Shown piece after piece: positions 33,550-44,540 of a stretch of DNA of 64,000 nucleotides (positions are counted from its first letter, which is position 1; each line of letters opens with the position of its first letter). Source of the DNA: Pisolithus tinctorius (Eukaryota; Basidiomycota; Agaricomycetes; Boletales; Pisolithaceae); assembly GCA_024663395.1 (NCBI GenBank), contig JANFAH010000001.1, positions 1,178,001-1,242,000 on the forward strand, read 5' to 3'. The translations under genes and the position numbers were made by a program. Under the pieces are notes generated by a model that did not search any database, was not told the DNA's origin, and saw only the letters and a program-made list of their open reading frames with translations.

Positions 33550-35217
33550 ATGGCCAGAACAAGGCAGAATGCAAAGAAAACCATGTCCGGTATTGCACCA
33601 CGAGTGCAAATCATTCGCACTGCTCGCGCCACCCCCATCTGACATGCATCCATGCAGTCCACCTCAAAGGCTTCAACACTGAGTTCATTGACATCCGTTC
33701 CATCCTCTCAGGGACAGTCCCCTCTGGCTGAGGAGTGGCATAACCAGGTATGTACTATAGGTCCATCCTCCTATCACCGCTAACACGATAAGTAGTATTG
33801 CTACCTTTGCCACAATGGAGCTAAATACTTATTCAAGTGCTATTCCTGCCCTCGCGTCGTGTGCAACCCCTGCTTAGGATTAGTGCAGTGGCTCACGGAC
33901 AAGGCCCGTGCCGAGGACATAGACTTCCAGTGTCCCAGTTGCCACGAACTCGAACAGGGTGGTGCAAAGCGCAAAGAGCTACACCCGTACTTTGTGAGTT
34001 ATTCATCGTTCACAATCTGAATAGAGCTGATGTGAGTCCAAGCCATTCACGTGCACAGTACTTGGGAAGAGAATTCCCATGTTGGATAAGCCAGTCATCA
34101 TCTTGGGGATTTGTGAAAGGGCATCTAAGTCTCAAGTGTGTGCCAAGTCCACCCTTATTCTTGAGCTCATCTGCACAGGAGTGGAAATTCAAGGTTTGTT
34201 GCCATCGCTCCTCAACATGACCATCGAGGAATATCACACAAGCAACTCCCTTCTGTATCAAAAAATAATCTTCGATTTTGGTATGGATCGAAAGTTTAGT
34301 CAGTGGAGTACAAGGATCAAAAAACTGGGTGAAAAGTTGGGCGTGTACGCCTTCAAGCGCAAGATCATATTCATTACTGTTCATAGCGAAGTCACCCGCG
34401 GTGACCTGTTTGCAGGGAAGGGCGAGAGTGGTGAGGATGTTGCAATGGAGGTTGGTGAGGTACGTGACTGACATGAGGAAGTTACTCTCTCTCATCCGTT
34501 TCAGTTCATGAAATGCCTGTTTGCTTCTCCCCTGCAAAACATGGTCTATGGTTCTACACTGTTTATGTTGACTTGTGGCCCCGTGGTTTCCTTTAAACAA
34601 TCATTAGCGGTGTTGAAGCAATCTATCACACAGTCAGTTATTAATGATTGATCTATAAAGAACCTTACTAACTGTTGCCAAGACTCTGGCCAGAGTATAT
34701 GGTCGCATTCACTGCCAAGGATTTCCTCAACGTGGTCATCAAAATTTTCATCATGTCATACGGCATCAAAGTCTTGATTGAAGGACATGCTCTGGAGAAC
34801 ATTATCCATGACCTACTCGACGTCTCACTCGAACTTTGGATGCACACTGATGTGATGCTCTTTCATCTTTCAGGCCTAGGATTGCCAAGGGCGCCATGGT
34901 TACTTAGCCCTGCCCCACTCACTGCTGCCCCTCTCCTTGCCATATACAGGTACTCATGGTACCACAGCCATCAGCGCCCATGGGGCACATCTCTATCCAT
35001 GGGGTGCCTGAAATGTGGTGCCATCCGTCCATGGGCATGATCAAAGCTGGACCCTCATCCACCGAGTGGTTATCACCTGAAGACTCAAGTGTCCACGTGC
35101 CACAAGTGCGCCTTTGAAGTGTGTACTCAGCCTCTACTGGTTGAATATGACATGCTCCATGGCAACCCTACATCTGGGTGGCTCAAATACACCGTTTGCG
35201 CTGCAGTGCCACTGTGA
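33550..35217 (+). pseudogene. Histone H3-tail-mimic protein with PHD-like zinc finger, CACTA-borne, with stops
   Basis: Exon 1 (33550-33747) begins MARTRQNAKKTMSGIAPRVQ, which keeps about 12 of the first 20 residues of histone H3, including ART.Q.A, a lysine at the K9 position and APR.Q. K4 is arginine and K14 isoleucine. Exon 2 (33796-33993) is a compact zinc finger: CYLCHNG, FKCYSCPRVVCNPC, FQCPSCHE, then HPYF. Later exons hold SKSTLILELICTGVEI-type sequence, IIFDFGMDRKFSQW, FITVHSEVTRGDLFAG, NMVYGSTLFMLTCGPVVSF, YMVAFTAKDFLNV and, near the end, two CxxC pairs (LKCGAIRPW, CHKCAFEVC). TGA stops at 33640 and 35038 interrupt the frame; the natural end is 35215-35217. The exon joint near 34060 does not splice cleanly. 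Function is unknown; binding or decoying of chromatin readers is inferred from the tail only. Confidence 0.65.
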
Positions 35218-35329
35218 TTTTGTGTGTTTGTCTGTCATTTATATGCTTGATACTTCCAAAGTAATGTAATACCACGTCTGCATGCAATCTCACTTTATTG
35301 GTTTGACAATTTGGTGTGAGTAAACAAGG

Positions 35330-35638
35330 TGACAATGTCGTGTACTAAATATCAGTGCCAGTAAACTTCGAGTACTGAAAGTCAATGCCTAAAAAAATGT
35401 GGTACTGAAAATCAGTGCCAACAAACTTGGGGCACTGGTTTTCAGTGTTGCAAAATATGTGGTACTGGGAATCAGTGCCAGCAACTGAAATTTAGTGCTC
35501 CAAAAAATGCACACTGAAAATCAGTCCCGCGAAGACGACACTGAAAAGAAGTGCCCACTAGATCAGTGCCAGTGGTACTGATTTTGCTCAAATCAGTACC
35601 ACTGGCACTGATATTCAGTGCGTTTACTTCCCACAGTG
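35330..35638 (-). repeat. Right subterminal repeats and TIR
   Basis: There are many copies of 'gtactgaaaatcagtgcca' in both orientations, ending in the inverted TIR at 35614-35638, then TAA (35639-35641). Confidence 0.75.
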
Positions 35639-35778
35639 TAAACTGCAAGACAGACTGTGTTAGAGAGCTTGTTAGCGATGACGATGGATGCATACCAGCA
35701 GTCGGACAGGCTGAGACGGTCCCACTAACAGTTCGCTATGGCAGTTAAGATGCAAAACAGATCGAAATTGTATCTGAG

Positions 35779-38700
35779 ATTAAGGTATGGGCAGTTGCCT
35801 TTGCAGGCGAGAGTCAGGTCGTAGGAGGACGTGCTGGAGGAGATATTTGACGATGGAAGATTGAAGATGGACAGCAACAGGGTCCAACCATGAAAGCAGA
35901 TGGCAATGTCCCTACCATTGTCATTTCCCAGAATGGCCAGTCAATCGCATCTGGAGAGGTCAGAAGGAAGGTGATCCTCTGGAATGCAGCTACTCATGAA
36001 AAAGTGCACAAGTTCACAGAACACACCAGCTTATATGTAATGGGGGTTGACATCTCGAGCGACGGTACTAAACTTGCCACTGCGGACTCATACAATGTCC
36101 AGATATTCAGCATCCCTTCCAGTGACCAACTCCATCGCCTCCCACACAGTGACATTGCTGGTGTCAAGTTCTCTCCGGACAGCACTTGATTTGCTACCGC
36201 CTCGAGGAGACAAGGTTTCCGTGTCTACAGCACAGACAATGGCAATATTTTGTTCGATTCAGGTCAAAGCAGTTGCATCAGCGATTGGTGTTGTACTCCA
36301 TTGGCCTGGTTGTCTGATGGCCAGCAACTGTTCGTCGCGAACAGAGGCAAAATCATCTGTTGCGACCTTGCCAAGTCCTTGTCTTCGGAATGGTCAATCC
36401 ATGATAACTTCTTCCAGCCATCTATAGCATCCAATGGCAGATTCATTGCATGCTCTGCAGGTTCATCAGTCTCGCTATGGGATTGCATGTCCCACAAGCA
36501 GATCGGTAGCATTATCACACACAGTGTGGAGGTCAGATGCGTCACTCTCTCAGCGAGTGGGCAGTATCTCGCATGTGGAAATGGCAACAATATCATGGTT
36601 CACGATCTCAGAGATGACCTTCCCTCCAGATGTCTCAACCATGTTGTAAGTGTACATCCACTCATGAAACTTGTTTCGCTAACAATCTTCATGCTATTCT
36701 TGCATCCTGCATAACACTTTAATCCATCATCAACTCTATGCCTCTCAGCCTCTGCTCGTAGAAATGGGCCTTGCAACCTTTCTGTCCTGGATGCAGGATG
36801 ACCTGACACAAACCAAGATACTACTCTCAGACGATATTGCCTGCACTTCTAGCCCTAGCCACTGCATGCTGGCGAATCGTGCAATTATACGAACACGACT
36901 GAAACATTTGGCACCTGCGATAGAGGACGCCAAAGAGGTGAGTCCGCTTCCTCACCACTGCATGTGTATGGTTGCTCACATGCACCTCAAGTCCCTCCAG
37001 ATTCGGCGATCGCCTATCGGCCATATCGCGATGGCAATTGCTCTCCTTGGCCAGGGTGATCTGGAGGGTGCGCGATGCACCTTCAACCTTGCATTTCATG
37101 ATTGTGAGCTGCATGACCACAAAATTCTCTTACTGCTGAAGGTATGTGAGATGATCTCTGTCGTTTTCACCACTAACCTACGTTCCACTCAGTCAATTCT
37201 TGTGTTCAAATCTGGAAATCAAGAAGAGGGGATAATGCACACAGAGCACCTTGCTACAATAGCAGGCAAGGACAACAATGTTGACACATCCTACCTTTAC
37301 AGTCAGGCATGTGCTTCGCATGATGCAGACATATAAGTATCACCGCTGATTCATCCCGCAAGTGCTTGGAGTCATGTATCTGAAAAAAGGGAGTTACAGA
37401 TGTGCAATATCATTGATCGAGCACGTGAAGAGCCTAGCCCTCAAGGACAAATGATGTCCTCCGCTAGTGATGATCTCGCTCGTAGGTCCTTTGCTGTTAC
37501 TAGTGTTGCCTGTTGATGCAACCCTCCATAAAGATATTTGGGTGGAATTTCAACAGAGTGGATATCATTACACAGCAACGGCTATGTGAGGCCCTCTATG
37601 CTGAAGGATGTACTCCCGAAGCCACGGACATCCTTCTCAATATAATCCAGAAATCAGACACGGATAGAAATGCAATTGTGGATTGGATCACAGGTACGTC
37701 CTGTAATTGCTAGCTAATGTTCATGTTCATGTCTGTCATCAGATTTCACCAAAAAATGTGCTGCGAAACTCGAGCATGCTGGCAATGACACTTTCAGATC
37801 TTTGGAACTCAACGAGGCTATAGCACAGTATGCTGCTGTGTTGTCCCTCAGTCCTGCAAGTCCTGCTAGTCTACTTGTCAAACGGAGCAGAGCTCAAGCT
37901 GCAAAAGGGCTGTGGGGGGAAGCCCTACAGGATGCGAATGAGGTATGCATGATATCTTTCTTGTATAAGTCGGTCCCCTATAACCACTGTATAGGCAGTG
38001 AAAGTGGATCCCTCCAGCCCTTGGGGCTATGAGGCCAAGCACGTGGCACTTCATGGTGCAAAGAAATACGATGATGTGATTGAGGCTTTCGAGTCTATGC
38101 TACACAGCATCAAATGGTCCCATGACCCTGACACCATCCATATGTATTTCCTGTATGAAGCCAATATCCACAAATAACAGTTTCACAGAACTCCGTAAGA
38201 ACTACATTTCACCGTCTGACACAGTTGTGGCCATCAATCCCATCATCAGCGAGATCTGTTGTCCTCTTGTCATCATTGATGTCACTACCGGTTACCTTTG
38301 CGATGGGACTGAGCGCATACATATTTTCAAGGCTGATCCAATGTTCAAGGAACTTGTTTCATCCATGACGAAAAAAGTGGACAAGACACTGATCCGACCT
38401 GTGGTCGAAAAGTTGTTTGGATATGTCATGTTCTCGCACGCATGGCAGGGGAAGGAGCTGTCCTTCCAGGATGTAAAGCTAGTCAAATCCGTGTGGGACC
38501 TTCCTGACACCCCCCTGAATAACAAGTTGCGTAATTTCTGCCAGGAAACATGCAGGCTTGGTTACCGTTGGGCGTGGTCCGATACGTGTTGTATCGACAA
38601 GCTCAACAGCTCCATCCTCAACGAATCCCTTACCTCAATGTACAGATGGTATGCGAATTCAGCAGCCACACTCGTGTTCCTTGCCGGTGTAATGCATCCA

Positions 38701-39654
38701 TCCAAGCCTGGGGACCTTGCGCGTAGTAAATGGATGACCCGAGCTTGGACTTTACAGGAGCTTCTCTCACCGAACGTCATCTCTTTCTATGACTCAGAGT
38801 GGAAACCATACCTCGGTGATATTGGCATGAACCACAAGCAATCCCCGGAGATCATGCAAGAACTAGCAGACGCTATCAAGATTCTGCCTGGAACCATCGT
38901 CTCCTTCTCTCCAGAAGACCTTGGGGTTCGCGAAAAACTTCGTCTCGCTTCTACACGCACTGCAACAAAGGATGAAGATGTCGCATACTCTCTGATTGGC
39001 ATATTCAAGTCTGATATCACGCCCCGCTACGGTGAAGGAACCGACGCTCTCGGACATCTCCTGGAGGAGATCGTAGCTCGCACTGGCGACGTCACCGTAC
39101 TGGCGTGGTCAGGGACATCATCGTCGTACAACAGCTGTCTCCCGGCTTCCGTTTCCGTCTATAGCCAAATTCCTTACACCCCTCCGCCACTCGAAGGAGA
39201 AGAAATGGAAACATGCACCACAAAATTACGTAGCAAGTTGCCCCAGGAAGTTGTCCTTAGCATTTATAATCAAATCAAGTTTCTTCCGCCTGCGCGTTTT
39301 GGTACCAGACGTCTACATCTTCCATGCATCATCTTCCCCCTCAGAAGACTGGAGCTACGCAGTGGCAGTGAGAAGCTGTATCGTGCCAGGGTATCAGGAC
39401 TTGGAAAAGTGGAGTTCTCGACCGCCCACGATCTCCCGCTACACGAAGCACAGAAATTTGTCTTCGTACACCCGTGGATTGATCATATCCGAGGTCCCGA
39501 TCGTGTGGTTGCCTGGGGAGATGATCCGGAGTCCGATGCTGACTCTAACTGCGATTCAGATCACGACGCTGAATCGGATGGAGTTTCGCCGCCGTCTTCG
39601 CCGTTACACGCTCTCCCCCTCGAGCTGACGGCTATACCCGAGCACTGCAAGTGA
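35779..39654 (+). pseudogene. WD40-TPR-HET gene, copy A, decayed
   Basis: Exons match copies B and C: WD40 35779-36645; helical repeats 36749-36937, 36992-37141, 37193-37306, 37362-37481, 37534-37693, 37743-37942, 37995-38139; HET 38189-39654. Lesions relative to B and C are: TGA for CGA at 35848, 36187 and 37452; a lost acceptor before 37362 (CAG to CAA); a lost donor after 38139 (C/GTATGT to C/ATATGT); and a 4-base loss near 39615 that ends HET about 45 codons early. The HET exon is otherwise open, with GYRWAWSDTCCID, SMYRWYANSAATLVFLAG and RAWTLQELLSP. A CACTA element ends 141 bases upstream of the first exon. A separate HET-only product from an internal start is conceivable but unsupported. 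Confidence 0.75.
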
Positions 39655-39829
39655 TTGCTCGCCTCGGGCAGCCGTTCAGCGCGTTGCTGCTCCCACAACA
39701 GCCAAAGGGAGAGTACAGGAGGGTTGCCACAGAGGAAGAGATTGTCGTTTCAGGACTTGGAACCAACATCCCCACGAACATTCGGGCGGGGGTGTTAGAA
39801 ATCCTTTGACGTGTATATAGGGGATTGCT

Positions 39830-41150
39830 AGTCGTTAAAGCTGGTCTGTCTTTCCTCCTTTAGCAGTCATTTTTTGTGTTCGTATCTCCGTGCTGTTTTC
39901 GTAGTGTTTGCTCATCGTCCTCATCATACCCCTCCGGACATCCTCATATCTGTTGCTTATATGTAGATACGCATGCTCAGCCAACGTACTGACACGATAT
40001 ATTCATCTAATACGTATTCCAAAGCAATCCCAACAATTCATTGTCCAGAACTCTTTGGAGGATGTGGTTTGTACTGTTACTTACCCAAATATATTCTTAT
40101 GGGTGTCAGGCGCCACCGAATGTGGGGGAGATGGGGAGTCTGTTGTTGCATGGCACGTGTTCGCAAATTCTGAACAATACATGAATTAAACTTGATAACA
40201 CCTCCGTAACCCGAGGGACCTGGCGAAGGTAGATGTTCGTGTGTAAAACTTTGGGATACGGAGCACGTGAAAGTCGGGCCAGAGCTTATCTGTAGAGGGG
40301 ACGGTGGTTGGACTCGGAGGAGTTGGCGAGCCGACGATGTATCGGCACCGCATTTCCATTTTATTTCGTTTTAAATCCTATCCTACCTTGTTCGACTCGG
40401 AAGCAGCTTACGACTATAGCCTTCAAGGGGAAGGGTGACGACAGAGAGCCCTGCCAATATTGGTCGTCCGAAAGAACCTTCGGAATCGGATATCGTCCTG
40501 CCAGCTGTCCTTATACATTCAGCAACGCAGCCGTCTCGGAGGGAGAACCCTATCAACGTCCTGTAGACTGTACACACCACAACCAGCAGCTCGGATACTC
40601 ATTGAAACTTAGACGATCACGTACCACGCCCCGTCCCTTCGACTAGCCGGCAGCCAAACGGTCGCTGACCCAGAAAGCGCCCCCAGAAATCAGATGCCAG
40701 GCTCCCAACTGCCCTTATAAATTCAGCACACCGGTCATCCGCCTTGCCCACTCATCTTCCTCTTCAACCATCATCAGCCGTACTGCGCACCTACTCCCCC
40801 GTCCCCCCTCCGCGTCACGATCGATGGACGACGCCCGAGCGCCGACTCTTCTCGTTGTGGCAACAAACCTCATGTACTCCTGGCAAATGGGCCGGCCCTT
40901 CTGAGGAAATTATTGGTGAAGGGACAGGAGGAACAATGCTCGACTTAGTCGATACCATCCTACACTGGTACTCCCGTGAGTCGGACAGTGACAGTGACAT
41001 GGATATGCTCACCCGGACGTACTGTACGCATTTACAATCCACTGTCGTGGTACAGAATCTCGACGCGTCTCGGGATACCGAAGTTGACTGTAGTGGTGTC
41101 AGCAGTTCCATTGATGCCGTTCCGTTGCCGAACGTTGGGTCTACATGAGT
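39830..41150. other. Spacer after copy A, spacer repeat T
   Basis: This is homologous to 54000-55200 and 58200-59150. The TATA-like 'cccttataaattcagcacacc' is at 40713. A short downstream frame (40744-41148) is similar to frames in the other copies only through nucleotide homology. No gene assigned. Confidence 0.5.
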
Positions 41151-41950
41151 GGCGTGAGTTTATCATTATCTCTCTCTGGACGACATATCATGTCTGTGAT
41201 ACGCCATATACCAACGCTCTGCTTCGGTTCTCTAGCGCTTCTCCGTTGATGCGAACTGTGCACTTTGGGCTTACTGTCTCCAGAAAGACACCAGTAGGCT
41301 ATCCCAATCGCTGGCGATCTTTGTATTTCGCACAGTGTTTGTCCCCTGCAAGGCAACGTGAGCGTGATTGATGACACGCACCATACACAATTAAGTGGAT
41401 TCTCTGGACAATAGCCTCCGTGATACGGACGACCACCTGTGATCTCCAACGGCTTACTCCTCGTGCGTTGTCATGACTTTTCCCATCCTTGCTCTCATCG
41501 TTTAGTCCATTGATAGGGTGCCAGTCCCGTTTCCTCCCTCTGAAGACGCAACTTTTTCGGGTAAACGAGAGATTGATTAGGCGAACTTACCGCGCTTGTA
41601 GGACCAGAGGTGCGTTTTCTAGTGCCTGCGTAGCCGGTGGCACTGGGTAGGGAACTGATGGCTCTGACTACGGCGCAGGCCATTACTCGGGAACATTTCC
41701 ATGGAGGCCGTCATCGTGGCAGCGCTTCATTCGAGCGAGAAGATAGTGGAGATGGGGGATATGACGACAGCACAAGGCCCACCATCCTCCTGTCCTATTA
41801 TTCTTCGTGCACCTGTTGTTACTTACCCAATCATATTCATGTTCGAGGATACGATGATGGGGCGATGGAGACGCCACGTCTGAATCTGCTAGTAAAGGAA
41901 TAAGCCTGATGGAAATCGTGACCTTCTGATTCGGTAGAATCGGATTAGCC
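41150..41950. repeat. Dispersed repeat X, copy 3 (empty site reference)
   Basis: This is an uninterrupted copy of the sequence split by the 7005-14348 transposon. The target region reads GCACCTGTTGTTACTTACCC at about 41809-41828. Confidence 0.65.
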
Positions 41951-42151
41951 TACATACCTACTCAGAGCGTATGTTGCAGTCGCAGAGAACGCCGCGCGTT
42001 CCGCGTCTTCCATTCACAACTCTTCAGTCCTGTCGAGAGCAAAGGGACTGGTATATCTGAGAGCAATAAACAAGATACAGCATAACTATACAATATATTG
42101 CATTCCGGGCTGTCGTAGCAGAGTGTCAGTACTTCAGTATCCCAGCTGAAG

Positions 42152-43400
42152 TTAACAGAAAACACTCACATTCCTCCTGCCCATCCCCTTATCCTTCTCA
42201 TTCTCAGGAGCCGGACCAAATACCTTGAATTCATGCTCCCCACCTTCTCTCAGCGTCAACATCGACGCCATGTTCCCACATCGATAGCAGTAATTAGGTG
42301 CGGACCATACGGTGACTAGGGCGTTGTCGAACATGTATTTGTAACCTTCTTGAACGAGTTGGTGGGCGCGGGCGATAAGACTGAGTGAGTTAACGTGGTT
42401 GAACTGCGAAGATGGTAGGCTGAGTCTATGCGATGTACTTGAATGACATGAACGACGTACCTCTCGGGTCACGTTTCCCCCGAATAGCCAGCCTGCTCCG
42501 CGGGGACTTACAGCCCAATTATCGATGTCGTCAGGATCTGACTACATGAGGTCTATAGATGGCGTCATATCAAACGATTCCAACTTGAGGGAGGCTGAAA
42601 GCGTACCGCAGAATGCGCCTTCGTGGGGGATCTCCTGGGCTCTTGAAAGTACGCGAATTTGGTCGAGGATACGTATGTCTGGAGAAAGTCCGCCGTGTAT
42701 GCATAACGTTTCTCCGTCGATGATCTGAGATGGGCTATAAGTGATGTTCGTCAGGGATGTGTGGTGACGTACTGCAGCAAGGTTCGGATAGTCGAACACG
42801 TTACAGCAAGCTTTCCATACTGCGGCGCTTCCGTATTTTTGTTGGCATTCGTCTGGGGAGAGAATTTAGCATCAGGTGAAGAGTGCATGCAGGGACAGAC
42901 CATAGAACCTGATTGCCACGCAACAAAGTGACCTTGTGAGGATATCTGGATGACCATGAACGATAGGGGCCAAGTAATGATCGGAACAGCTTGCCTTGCT
43001 TTGAGTGCTAGGAGTAATGACACGGTTTCAAGACTGTAGTGGCCCCGGTCGACGAAATCTCCCTACGAAGTGTGATATGAGCTGCCGAAGCTGCGATGCC
43101 CAAGGACACTTACGTGCCATGAAGATATAACTTGTCTCTGGCACGCTGCCGCCTTTTCTGAGCAGTTCGAGGAGGTCCGAGAGCTGACCGTGAATGTCGC
43201 CGCAGGTGGTGACTGGTTCACGATACAGGCTGGATGTTGGATTCGTCGAGGAGGATGGCACGGACGGTGTCGCAGAGGGTTTTCATGTCTTGTTCGGGCA
43301 GATGTTGGCAGTCCATCAGCTGTGCGATCCATTTGTCGGCGTCGTAGGTCGTCGTCGTCGTCGCAGTTGTCTGAGTCCCAGTGGCCGGCCCCCAATAAAT
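42152..43400 (-). pseudogene. PP2A-like PPP-family phosphatase pseudogene, copy 1
   Basis: Exons read from 43400: [55 protein letters not shown], then [71 protein letters not shown] and [14 protein letters not shown] to NYCYRCGN. This is a catalytic subunit of the PP2A/PP4/PP6 group. Three defects are visible. The metal-ligand block GNHE is reduced to GNQ and the following ESRQITQVYGFY-type segment is missing. Trp of DLMWSDP is a stop (TAG, about 42535). The intron joint after ETSYIFM does not keep frame. The enzyme should be inactive. It lies head to head with the EMC1 remnant at 43426. Confidence 0.7.
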
Positions 43401-43425
43401 TCCTAATCCTCACTAGCACCTCCAA

Positions 43426-44540
43426 ATGCTACACTTGAGGCTGCTCGTTGCGTCGCTGTCGTTGGCAGCGGCGAGCTGGGCAATACACGAATCGGACGTC
43501 GGCGTGGTCGACTGGCACTCCAGACTCGTCGGAGTTCCACTCAAAACCAACTTTCATGATGACCTCATTCTCACAGCGATAGCCAGCAACGCCTTCGCTG
43601 CACTCAATGCTACAGACGGATCATTCGGCGGGCATGGGGCAGTCTACTGTTCAGTGTGGAAGTTCTAACTCGTTGAAAGCATGGAGAAGCATCCACGACG
43701 ACAACGACCCCATCATTGCATTCGACGTGTACGACGACTCAAGTACATGTCTTTGCCGTCTAGCATTTTACCACGTACTAAGCACCCGTTGCAAACGTCG
43801 CATTACTGTCTGGGCCTGATGGATCTACTTTACGCACATATAACACATCCACAGGCCACCTTCTTCTCGAGCGTCGCCTCCACAGCCCTACCCGCGCTGA
43901 AACACACGAAGTATGACGCACAGCGATCACAACGGAACGAGCTTCGGCCGAGGGGAGTTTGCGCTCACCAATGGCCACATGGTCAGTCGCATAGGCGGCC
44001 AGTTTGGCGATATTGCACGGACATGAAACTCCCCAGACAATAGGTTTGTCCAATCTCCCTCTCCACGGTGACGCGCTGATACCAGGATAGGTCGCTCGTG
44101 GTATACTCCTACATTCGTAACACGTCGGACACTGTCTATACTGTCGGTCTCGCCAAGTCCAAGGCAGATATACTCTCCACGTCACCACTCTATCCATAGA
44201 CAACGGGTCCACCATTGCATCTCTCAACATCCCCGCAAACATTCCGACGGAAATGCCCGGTTTCGTTTTCCTTGGCATGCCTATGACTGCGGAAATCGCA
44301 CAGGCGCCTTGCCTGACGGAGCTGGAGTCGACCTCAATTAGAGCAGCGGTGCTCACTCAAGGACTAAAAGGCCAGGTCCAGATTCTACCACGTGTCAACT
44401 ACACACATATCCAAGATGTCGGACTCACTGGGGCGGGCCAGTTTATCACATTCGCGTAGGACGGGTCTGTCCATGTCATGAGGTACAACGGAGAGTCCTT
44501 ACGACCGATGTGGGAATTCAGCGACAGGTACGTGTCCACT
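43426..44540 (+). pseudogene. EMC1 5'-part pseudogene, copy D (plus strand)
   Basis: The copy starts with a convincing signal peptide and mature start: MLHLRLLVASLSLAAASWAI then HESDVGVVDWHSRLVGVPL, LILTAIASNAFAALNATDGS. After residue 70 the frame breaks near 43625. Further pieces follow in other frames: SLKAWRSIHDDNDPIIAFDVYDD, FALTNGHMVSRIGG, VVYSYIRNTSDTVYTVGLAKS and VNYTHIQDVGLTGAGQF near 44410. This gives about the first 350 codons of EMC1. It is the only copy in which the N-terminal signal region reads clearly. Orientation is opposite to the other three copies. Confidence 0.7.

Larger units (their letters stand above)
21474..35638. mobile_element. 14.2 kb CACTA-type (Tnp2) DNA transposon
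   Basis: Termini: CACCGAGGGAAGTAAACGCACTGAA at 21474 and, inverted, CACTGTGGGAAGTAAACGCACTGAA ending at 35638. TAA flanks both sides (21471-21473 and 35639-35641), a 3 bp duplication as expected for the CACTA (CMC/EnSpm) group. The empty site is preserved in the paralogous unit at 61190-61210. Both ends carry arrays of short CACTGA/TCAGTG subterminal motifs. Contents in order: an accessory gene with RTC4-like domain (minus), Tnp2 transposase (plus), a nested fold-back element, an acyl-CoA synthetase fragment (minus), an H3-tail-mimic zinc-finger gene (plus). Transposase and mimic genes carry several TGA stops and at least one frameshift, so this copy is not autonomous. Confidence 0.85.

Noticed and set aside
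34010..34600. Minus-strand open frame of 196 codons
   Set aside because: It is opposite to conserved exons of the H3-mimic gene (FDFGMDRKFSQW, FITVHSEVTRGDLFAG); the plus strand carries the recognisable pattern.
21474..35638. Classification as a KDZ (Kyakuja/Dileera/Zisupton) element
   Set aside because: A 3 bp TAA duplication, CACTG-type ends and Tnp2 motifs fit the CACTA group; KDZ elements are expected to give longer duplications.
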